Source of the DNA: Dermacoccus abyssi
Lineage (GTDB): Bacteria > Actinomycetota > Actinomycetes > Actinomycetales > Dermatophilaceae
DNA: 64,000 nt
Assembly: GCF_034541975.1 (NCBI RefSeq)
Contig: NZ_JAVYJM010000001.1
Strand: one strand, 5' to 3'
Shown here: in pieces, positions 58,142 through 64,000 of the stretch
How the letters are laid out: each line of letters starts with the position of its first letter
Numbering within the stretch: the stretch's first letter is position 1
Made by a program: the position numbers and the translations under genes
The notes under the pieces: model-generated
The model's input: only the letters and a program-made list of their open reading frames with translations
Databases searched by the model: none
Told to the model about the DNA's origin: nothing

Positions 58142-58228
58142 CCCCACTCGCGCGAGATGTCGCGCAATTGGGGACAGACCAGGCACAAAGATCCCCACTC
58201 GCGCGATTCGTCGCGCAAGTGGGGATCT
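58142..58228. repeat. Tandem pair of 32-nt palindromic repeats (copies B1 and B2)
   Basis: B1 is 58142-58173; the B2 core is 58193-58224, with flanks reaching 58189-58228. Each core starts CCCCACTCGCGCGA, has a 4-nt turn, and ends in the complement finishing GGGG. They match copies A1 and A2 at 35745-35834 in length and arm sequence. The pair lies at the end of the P450 gene, between convergent transcripts. Confidence 0.85.
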
Positions 58229-58240
58229 GTGGCGGTCGGA

Positions 58241-59533
58241 TCACTCCGCCCAGGTCACCTTCACCGGGAACTTCTTCACACCATTGACGAAGTTGGAGCG
58301 CACGCGCTTCACGTCGCCGACGAGCTCGATCTTCTCGATGCGCGGCAGCAGCTCCTCGAGCAGCAGGCGGATCTCGAGGCGGGCGAGGTTGTTGCCGAGG
58401 CACAGGTGCGGCGAGCCCTTGCCGAACGTCATGTGGTCGACGTTCTTGCGCGTCACGTCGATCTTGTTCGGGTTCTCGAAGACGTCCTCGTCACGGTTGC
58501 CCGAGCCGAACCACATGACGACCTTGTCGCCTTCCTTGATCTGCTTGCCACCGAGCTCGACGTCCTTTGTCGCCGTGCGGCGGAAGTGGTAAACCGGCGT
58601 CGCCCAGCGCAGCAACTCCTCGAGGCCAGACTCGATGAGCGACGGGTCCTCCTTGAGCAGCTTGAACTGGTCGGGCTGCGCGATGAGGCCCAGCATGATC
58701 TGGCTGATCGCGTGGCGCGTCGTCTCGTTGCCGGCGATGACGAGCAGCGAGAAGTAGTTGTTGTAGTCCTGGTCCGAGAGCGGCACGCCGTCCTCGGGCA
58801 TCTTGTTGGCGAGGATCGAGACGAGGTCCTTGCCCTCGCCGCCGACGCGCTTGTCACGCAGGTCGCGCCCGTAGTCCCAGACGTCCTGCACGGTGGGCGA
58901 ACGGAACGGCAGGTGGCGGTACTTCTCCGACTCGGGCGAGTCGAGCAGGTGCTGCGTGTAGTCCGGGTCGGTGTTGGCCACCATCTCATTGCCCCACGCG
59001 ATGAGCTGCGGCGTGTGGTCGCGCGGCACGTCGAGCAGGCGCGCGAGCACCTGGATCGGGAAGTCGGCCGAGATCTTCTCGACGAAGTCGAACTCGCCGT
59101 CGGGCGACGTCTTCTTCGCCTCGTCGATCGTGTTCTTCGTCAGCTCGCGCAGGAACGCCTCGTAGTTCTTGAGGAGGTTGCGCGGCGAGAACTCACGCTG
59201 GATGAGCTTGCGCAGCGCCGTGTGACGCGCGCCGTCCGTCTCCAGCATGGAACGGCGGAAGTCCATGAGGTCGTCGTCGACGTCCTCGAGGTTGACGAAC
59301 TTCTCCGACGTGAACGTCTCGGAGTCCTTGTCGACGGCCCAGATGTCGTCGTACTTCGTGACGGCCCAGAAGCCCTTGCCGTCGGACTCCTCGTTCCAGT
59401 GCACCGGGTCACCGGCGCGCAGGGCGGCGAACTGGGCCCAACCCTCGTTGTCGCGGAACCGGTCGAGGTTCGCGAGGTCGACGTCTTCGAGCGTGTACTG
59501 GCTGCTGGGTGCGGCACCCACGTCAGTGGTCAT
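58241..59533 (-). CDS. Cytochrome P450
   Basis: A 430-residue class I bacterial P450. Heme Cys378 in FGKGSPHLCLGNNLARLE, I-helix oxygen groove AGNETT (267-272), and ExxR at Glu306/Arg309 (ELLRW). General resemblance is to CYP124/125/142-type enzymes, but the substrate is not predictable. No ferredoxin or reductase gene is adjacent. The ATG at 59533 lies 30 bp after the glutamine-synthetase-like gene, same strand, so the two form an operon. Confidence 0.92.
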   Translation of the reverse strand: MTTDVGAAPSSQYTLEDVDLANLDRFRDNEGWAQFAALRAGDPVHWNEESDGKGFWAVTKYDDIWAVDKDSETFTSEKFVNLEDVDDDLMDFRRSMLETDGARHTALRKLIQREFSPRNLLKNYEAFLRELTKNTIDEAKKTSPDGEFDFVEKISADFPIQVLARLLDVPRDHTPQLIAWGNEMVANTDPDYTQHLLDSPESEKYRHLPFRSPTVQDVWDYGRDLRDKRVGGEGKDLVSILANKMPEDGVPLSDQDYNNYFSLLVIAGNETTRHAISQIMLGLIAQPDQFKLLKEDPSLIESGLEELLRWATPVYHFRRTATKDVELGGKQIKEGDKVVMWFGSGNRDEDVFENPNKIDVTRKNVDHMTFGKGSPHLCLGNNLARLEIRLLLEELLPRIEKIELVGDVKRVRSNFVNGVKKFPVKVTWAE

Positions 59534-59563
59534 GTCGGTCTCCTTCGATCGCTGAAGTCTGGA

Positions 59564-60916
59564 TCACAGGTGGTAGGTGTACTCACGGAACTCCCAGTCC
59601 GTGATGAAGGCGTTGAAACGCTCGATCTCGTTGCGCTTGTACGCGAGGAAGGTCGTGACGAAGCCCTCGCCGAGCACCTCGCGCATCTCCGAGTCGGCCT
59701 CGAGGGCGTCGAGCGCCTCGCACAGGGACGAGGGCAGCTTGGGCGAACGCTCCGGGTCGTAGCCGTAGCCCTCGAGCGCGGGGCCCGGGTCGATCTCGTT
59801 CTTGATGCCCAGGTAGGCCGCGGCCAGCGTCGCCGCCGTGAGCAGGTAGGGGTTGGCCGACGCGTCGCCGAGGCGCAGCTCCAGGCGCGACGCCGAGCCA
59901 CGCTCCGGGGGGATGCGCACCATCGCGCTGCGGTTGTCGAGACCCCAGTCGATGAGCCACGGGGCGAGCGTGTCCGGTCCGAAGCGCTTGTAGGAGTTGA
60001 TCGTCGGGTTCGCGAGCGCCGCGAGCGCCGGGGCGTGCTTGAGGATGCCGCCGATCGCGTGGTGAGCGACGGCGGAGAGGCCGTTGTGGCTGTTCGGGTC
60101 GTCGAAGAGGTGGTTGCCCGCGGCGTCCTGCGTCGAGAAGTGCAGGTGGAAGCCCGAACCGCCCTCGTCGTTGAACGGCTTGGCCATGAACGTTGCGAGC
60201 TTGCCGCCGGCGCGCGCCATCTCCTTGACGGCGGCCTTGAAGCGGAACGCGCGGTCGGAGGCGTCGAGTGCGTCGGAGTGCCAGAGGTTGATCTCGAACT
60301 GGCCGGAGCTGAACTCGTGGTTCGCGGCGATGACGTCGAGGTCGTAGGCGCCGAGCTGACGCAGCGAGGCGAGCAGAACGTTCTCGGGGTCGCCGCGCAG
60401 GCCGGAGACATAGACGTTGCCGGGGCTCTCGCCGTAGCGCGCCCAGCCGGAGTCGTTCGTGTCCGACTCCTCGAGGAGGTAGAACTCGAGCTCCGGGCCG
60501 CAGATCGGGGTGCCCGCGATGGAGCTGAACTTCTCGATGACCTGCTTGAGGACGTAGCGCGGGCTCTCGGCGGACGGCGAACCGTCCGGGTTGAACACGT
60601 CGGCGATGACGTGGGCGACGCCCGGCTCCCACGGCACGGTCTTGATCGTCGCGATGTCGGGGTAGGCCACGATGTCGGGCAAACCCGCGGCGAGGCCGCC
60701 CTCGATGTCGACGACGTCACCCATGGGCGTCGTGCCGTACACGCTGCGGCAGAACGCGACGCCGTGGCCGGTGGTGCGCTCGAAGCGGTTGACGAGCAGA
60801 TCCTTGCTGCGGTCGGTGCCGATGATGTCGGAGTAGCCGAGGCGGACGACGTCGATGCCCTCCGCCGCACACTTGCTCATGGCTTCCGCCATGAGCCTCG
60901 AGTCGATCTTCGTCAT
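59564..60916 (-). CDS. Glutamine-synthetase-like ligase (gamma-glutamyl amide synthetase type)
   Basis: A 450-residue member of the glutamine synthetase family: GPELEFYLLEE, NHEFSSGQFEINL, GSGFHLHFSTQD and SRLELRLGDASANPYL hold the metal and ATP ligands. The sequence pattern is that of the enzymes that couple glutamate to amines (PuuA, IpuC, glutamylanilide synthetase) rather than ammonia-fixing GlnA. It heads an operon with a P450, a pairing known from morpholine/piperidine degradation clusters. ATG 60916 has AAAGG upstream. Confidence 0.87.
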   Translation of the reverse strand: MTKIDSRLMAEAMSKCAAEGIDVVRLGYSDIIGTDRSKDLLVNRFERTTGHGVAFCRSVYGTTPMGDVVDIEGGLAAGLPDIVAYPDIATIKTVPWEPGVAHVIADVFNPDGSPSAESPRYVLKQVIEKFSSIAGTPICGPELEFYLLEESDTNDSGWARYGESPGNVYVSGLRGDPENVLLASLRQLGAYDLDVIAANHEFSSGQFEINLWHSDALDASDRAFRFKAAVKEMARAGGKLATFMAKPFNDEGGSGFHLHFSTQDAAGNHLFDDPNSHNGLSAVAHHAIGGILKHAPALAALANPTINSYKRFGPDTLAPWLIDWGLDNRSAMVRIPPERGSASRLELRLGDASANPYLLTAATLAAAYLGIKNEIDPGPALEGYGYDPERSPKLPSSLCEALDALEADSEMREVLGEGFVTTFLAYKRNEIERFNAFITDWEFREYTYHL

Positions 60917-60987
60917 GCCATCGCCTTTCACGCCTTTGTGAGCGAACGCCTCCCCCGACGGTTGCCGTGCCGGGAGTGAGTCAAAAG

Positions 60988-61076
60988 GTCGTTCGGATCC
61001 GAACAGTAGCCGTGTGACTCAGACCACACAACCCCTCCTGATCGGGTAGCCTAACCGGTGTCGTACGGACACGAAC
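60988..61076. promoter_or_regulatory. Two related operator-like sites in a divergent promoter region
   Basis: GTCGTTCGGATCCGAAC (60988-61004) contains the perfect palindrome GTTCGGATCCGAAC; GTCGTACGGACACGAAC (61060-61076) matches it at 14 of 17 positions. They lie between the glutamine-synthetase-like gene and the decarboxylase-like gene, 72 bp apart, one near each gene. A TetR-type repressor is the likeliest reader; its gene is not in the window. Confidence 0.55.
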
Positions 61077-61133
61077 GATTTCTCGGCAACAAACTTGCGG
61101 CACGGGCCGCAGACGGTGAAAGGGTGCACGCAC

Positions 61134-61934
61134 ATGAGCGACCAGAAGGGCTTCTTCTACCCCCGCACCGCCGGCGGAACCTCGGGCATCATCCCGAGCC
61201 CGCCGTGGTACTACTCGGGCGACCTGCTGACGGTCGAGTACCGCACCAACCCGGAGCGTGTGCGCGAACTCCTGCCCGCCCCACTGGAACTCGCTGACGA
61301 GGACCCGGGCGCCGTTGCCCTCATCTGGGCCGACTGGCAGAGCTGCTCCAGCTCCCGCGAGGAGCTGCTCGACCCGGTGCGCGCCCAGTACAAGGAGGCG
61401 TTCGTCGTCGTCCGCTGCTCGTACAAGGGCAAGACGTTCAGCCGCTGCGTCTACATCTGGGTCGACAAGGACTTCGCGATCGGCCGCGGCCTGCACCAGG
61501 GCTACCCGAAGAAGCTCGGCTCGATGTGGCAGACGCGCCCCCACCCCTTCGCGCAGGGTGCGCCGCAGATCGCCGAGGGCGGCATGTTCGGTGCGACGCT
61601 CGCCGCCGGCGACCGTCGTCTCGCTGAGGCCGTGCTGACGCTGCGTGAGCCGAGCGAGACGAACGGCTTCGTCAACGGCCACCCGATGGCCCACCACCGC
61701 ATCTACCCCGACATCGCCCGTGGGGCGACGGGCGACGCCTACAGCGAGCTCATATCGTCCGGCGCGGCCGAGTTCGAGGGCGGGCAGGCGTGGCGTGGTG
61801 ACATCGATCTGCGCCTGTTCGAATCGCCCACGGAGGAACTCGCCGCCCTGGAGGTCGACGAGATCATCGGCGGCTACTACCGGCAGATCGGCGTCGTCTG
61901 GAACGGCGGCGAGACGCTCGAACGTCTCGTGTGA
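61134..61934 (+). CDS. Acetoacetate-decarboxylase-like protein
   Basis: A 266-residue member of the acetoacetate decarboxylase superfamily: SPPWYYSGDLLTVEYRTNPE at the start, then FAIGRGLHQGYPKKLGSMW with the Schiff-base Lys pair 126/127, and YRQIGVVWNGGETLERL at the end. Superfamily members decarboxylate, hydrate or condense keto acids; the N-terminal part and the DxR spacing differ from clostridial enzymes, so the reaction is open. It is divergent from the glutamine-synthetase-like/P450 operon and shares operator-like sites with it. Confidence 0.83.
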   Translation: MSDQKGFFYPRTAGGTSGIIPSPPWYYSGDLLTVEYRTNPERVRELLPAPLELADEDPGAVALIWADWQSCSSSREELLDPVRAQYKEAFVVVRCSYKGKTFSRCVYIWVDKDFAIGRGLHQGYPKKLGSMWQTRPHPFAQGAPQIAEGGMFGATLAAGDRRLAEAVLTLREPSETNGFVNGHPMAHHRIYPDIARGATGDAYSELISSGAAEFEGGQAWRGDIDLRLFESPTEELAALEVDEIIGGYYRQIGVVWNGGETLERLV

Positions 61935-62036
61935 GCCAGGCGGCCGCGAAGGGCGGCAGCCTGCGTCGCAGATGAGTTCGTGGACACACGGCACGCAGCG
62001 TCACGCCGCCGACCACCCCACCCCGGACGGGTGTAG

Positions 62037-62054
62037 TGTGAGGTGGATCACTAC
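62037..62054 (+). promoter_or_regulatory. CRP-like site upstream of the GAF regulator
   Basis: TGTGAGGTGGATCACT (62037-62052) fits TGTGA-N6-TCAC(A). It overlaps a second palindrome, GTAGTG with CACTAC (62033-62038 and 62049-62054). It ends 13 bases before the start codon, so binding there would repress. Confidence 0.45.
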
Positions 62055-62067
62055 GAGGGGGGAAGGG

Positions 62068-63186
62068 ATGCGGCACAAATCCCGTCCACAGGGTTGCGCC
62101 TGCGGGTGCGGCCCCGGCTGCGTCCACGCTCGGCTCGCCGACGCGATCCCCCTCGTCAGTTCGCTGTTGAGCTCGACGGCACGCGACGAGGGTCTCGTCA
62201 TCGCCATCGCGGACCGCGAGGCACGCCTGCACTACGTCGACGGAGACTCCCGCGCCCGCAGCCGCGCCGAGAGCATCGGCTTCACCGCGGGGGCGAACTG
62301 GTCGGAGGCGCAGGTCGGCACGAACGCGCCGGGCCGAGCTGTGGCCCGCGGCGAGGCGGTCTCGATCCATCGCGAGGAGCACACGCGCCCGGACGTCCAC
62401 CCGTTCAGCTGCTCCGCGGCGCCGCTCGTCGACCCCGTCACCGGCGAGGTGCTCGGCGCTCTCGACGTGACGGGAGGTGACGCTGCGGCAGACCGGCGCA
62501 CCCTCGCACTCGTGCAGGCCACCGCGGCCGCGGTGGCTCGTGAACTTCGCCTCGCCGGGGTGCCGGTCGGCCCTCCACCGCACACGAGCGCGCGGCTGCG
62601 CCTCGTCCACCACGGCCGCCCCTGCATCGAAACGGGTACGGCCACCCACGCACTCACCGACCGCCACGCCGAACTCCTCGCGACACTCGCGCTCAAACCC
62701 CAAGGCCTCAGCGCCGACGAGATCGGGGCCCTCGTCTACCCGGACGGCACGCCGCCCGCCACCATCCGCGGCGAGTTGCTGCGGCTTCGTCGACGGCTCG
62801 ACACGATTCCCGGCGCGCCGAACCTCGAAAGCCGCCCCTACCGCCTCACGGGGCCACTGCTCATCGATGCCGTCCAGGTCACGGAGCATCTGCGTCGCGG
62901 CGAGCACGATGAAGCCCTCGAGCTGTATCGCGGAGCCTCGCTGACGCACAGCGAGGCGGAGCCCGTCGTCGACCTGCTGCGTTCGACGTCCGGGTCGCTG
63001 CGCGAAGCGATGCTCAGTGACGCCACTCCCGAGACCCTTCTGCGCTACCTCGACCTGCCCGAGGCCGCCGATGACGTCGAGTCGTGGCACATGGCACTCA
63101 CCGTCCTGCCACCGCGCGCGCCACAGCGGGCCATCGTTCTCACGCATCTCGAACAGCTCGACACTCGTCTGCGCCAGGCGAACTGA
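62068..63186 (+). CDS. GAF-domain regulator with C-terminal winged helix
   Basis: A 372-residue regulator. The N-terminus has a Cys cluster (QGCACGCGPGC); a GAF domain spans roughly residues 30-165 (ADREARLHYVDGDSRARSRA, FTAGANWSEAQVGTNAPGRA, FSCSAAPLVDPVTGEVLGAL); a winged-helix part (LTDRHAELLATLALKPQGLS, TIRGELLRLRRRLDT) follows at about 210-285, then a helical tail. Related proteins activate acetaldehyde dehydrogenase genes, and an aldehyde dehydrogenase follows here after 118 bp. GGGGGGAAGGG is just before the ATG. Confidence 0.82.
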   Translation: MRHKSRPQGCACGCGPGCVHARLADAIPLVSSLLSSTARDEGLVIAIADREARLHYVDGDSRARSRAESIGFTAGANWSEAQVGTNAPGRAVARGEAVSIHREEHTRPDVHPFSCSAAPLVDPVTGEVLGALDVTGGDAAADRRTLALVQATAAAVARELRLAGVPVGPPPHTSARLRLVHHGRPCIETGTATHALTDRHAELLATLALKPQGLSADEIGALVYPDGTPPATIRGELLRLRRRLDTIPGAPNLESRPYRLTGPLLIDAVQVTEHLRRGEHDEALELYRGASLTHSEAEPVVDLLRSTSGSLREAMLSDATPETLLRYLDLPEAADDVESWHMALTVLPPRAPQRAIVLTHLEQLDTRLRQAN

Positions 63187-63199
63187 CGCCCGCACAGCG

Positions 63200-63259
63200 C
63201 GTTGCACGGGCAGTGCAACGTTGATGCAACGCAGCCCTTCGTAACGTGACGCACATCAC
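63200..63259 (+). promoter_or_regulatory. Operator and CRP-like site before the aldehyde dehydrogenase gene
   Basis: Arms CGTTGCAC (63200-63207) and GTGCAACG (63213-63220) form a perfect inverted repeat, with a further half-site GATGCAACG just after it. GTGACGCACATCAC (63246-63259) fits the CRP pattern GTGA-N6-TCAC. Together they suggest control by the GAF regulator and by a CRP-type protein. Confidence 0.5.
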
Positions 63260-63304
63260 GCAACCCCGCGTCACATTCCGCGGGCTCAGGGAAAGGAAGC
63301 TGCG

Positions 63305-64000
63305 ATGACGGTCTACGCCAACCCGGGAACCGAGGGCTCCAAGGTCGAGTTCAAGAAGCGCTACGAGCACTTCATCGGCGGCGAATGGGTCGCGCCGAAG
63401 AAGGGGCAGTACTTCGAGAACCCCACCCCGGTCACCGGCAAGACGTTCTGCGAGGTGGGCCGCGGCACCGCCGAGGACATCGAGGCCGCCCTCGACGCGG
63501 CATGGGCGGCGGCACCGACGTGGAACAAGACCTCGCCCGCGGAGCGGGCACTCATCCTCAACCGGATCGCCGACCGGATGGAGGAGAACCTCGAGAAGAT
63601 CGCCGTCGCGGAGACGTGGGACAACGGCAAGCCGGTGCGCGAGACGCTCAACGCCGACATCCCCCTCGCGATCGACCACTTCCGCTACTTCGCCGGTGCC
63701 ATCCGCGCGCAGGAAGGCAGCCTCTCGCAGATCGACGAGGACACCGTCGCTTACCACTTCCACGAGCCGCTCGGCGTCGTCGGGCAGATCATCCCGTGGA
63801 ACTTCCCCATCCTCATGGCCGTGTGGAAGCTCGCGCCGGCGCTGGCGGCCGGCAACTGCGTCGTCCTCAAGCCCGCCGAGCAGACGCCCGCGTCGATCAT
63901 GGTGCTCATGGAGATCATCGAAGACCTGATCCCCAAGGGCGTCGTCAACATCGTCAACGGCTTCGGCGTCGAGGCCGGCGCGCCGCTCGCGTCGAACAAG
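63305..64000 (+). CDS. NAD-dependent aldehyde dehydrogenase, C-terminus outside window
   Basis: The first 232 codons of an aldehyde dehydrogenase: HFIGGEWVAPKKGQYFENPT, VTGKTFCEVGRGTAEDIEAA, TWDNGKPVRETLNADIPLAI, HEPLGVVGQIIPWNFPILMA (Asn at the oxyanion hole) and NCVVLKPAEQTP (Lys for NAD). The catalytic Cys lies beyond base 64000. The sequence is close to the AldA/ExaC type oxidising acetaldehyde. GGAAAGGAAG precedes the ATG at 63305. The GAF regulator next to it probably activates it. Confidence 0.93.
   Translation, partial: MTVYANPGTEGSKVEFKKRYEHFIGGEWVAPKKGQYFENPTPVTGKTFCEVGRGTAEDIEAALDAAWAAAPTWNKTSPAERALILNRIADRMEENLEKIAVAETWDNGKPVRETLNADIPLAIDHFRYFAGAIRAQEGSLSQIDEDTVAYHFHEPLGVVGQIIPWNFPILMAVWKLAPALAAGNCVVLKPAEQTPASIMVLMEIIEDLIPKGVVNIVNGFGVEAGAPLASNK

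Noticed and set aside
58019..60979. Open frame of 986 codons on the plus strand opposite the P450 and glutamine-synthetase-like genes
   Set aside because: It is an antisense frame produced by high GC content; both minus-strand genes have catalytic motifs and ribosome sites.

Overview
The window is GC-rich DNA from an actinobacterium, most likely a member of the Micrococcales. The support is the strong G/C bias at third codon positions, frequent GTG starts, families largely confined to Actinomycetota (DUF5926, DUF4446, TIGR04222-type membrane proteins), 10-methyl fatty acid genes and several leaderless promoters. The genus cannot be fixed from sequence alone. No rRNA, tRNA or CRISPR array was seen.

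Layout. 1-4.7 kb: histidine degradation genes (hutH, hutU, an M20-family amidohydrolase cut by the window edge) and a divergent IclR regulator. 5-9.7 kb: small accessory genes, including a pyrimidine-dimer glycosylase and a conserved gene split by an IS256-family element whose 8-bp target duplication allows exact reconstruction. 9.7-13.9 kb: cstA with a ybdD-type gene, a GNAT acetyltransferase and a TauD-type dioxygenase. 14.3-21.6 kb: an OleT-like CYP152 peroxygenase, a DoxX-like protein, a tmsB/tmsA-like operon for 10-methyl fatty acids, an alditol-oxidase-like flavoprotein and a secreted M15 peptidase. 21.6-25.4 kb: a rearranged patch with a duplicated gene 3' end and a decayed gene, then an MDR oxidoreductase, a frameshifted GNAT gene and an acyl-CoA dehydrogenase. 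25.7-28.7 kb: two tandem paralogues of an unrecognised family. 28.7-36.7 kb: housekeeping genes (pheA, DUF4446, TMEM165/GDT1, a large membrane protein, DUF5926, an anti-sigma-type ATPase, a glyoxalase-fold protein, GDPD).

36.8-41.7 kb: a 3-hydroxyisobutyryl-CoA hydrolase-type gene, a roughly 1-kb cassette encoding a Tat-exported protein and bounded by copies of the neighbouring gene ends, a guanidinium exporter under a guanidine-III riboswitch, a murE-type ligase, and a 59-residue membrane protein behind BlaI/CopY-like boxes. 41.7-49.7 kb: fetB-like permease, udgB, then an operon of three membrane proteins with Cys/Gly-rich tails followed by a DUF692 (MNIO) enzyme and a DUF2063-type partner. 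This operon is the best candidate for an undescribed peptide- or protein-modification system. 49.8-57.9 kb: NDH-2, an iron-sulfur flavin reductase, an amidotransferase, an orphan ribbon-helix-helix protein, a thioesterase, a LysR regulator next to a PLP decarboxylase, and an MNT antitoxin beside a wrecked toxin gene. 58.2-64 kb: a P450 plus glutamine-synthetase-like pair, a divergent acetoacetate-decarboxylase-like gene, and a GAF regulator upstream of an aldehyde dehydrogenase cut by the window edge.

Three families of repeated palindromes occur: a 32-nt element in tandem pairs at two convergent gene junctions, a 53-nt element with a compensatory base-pair change, and a 50-nt element flanking the first Cys-tailed membrane protein. 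All identifications come from reading the sequence; no database search was run.
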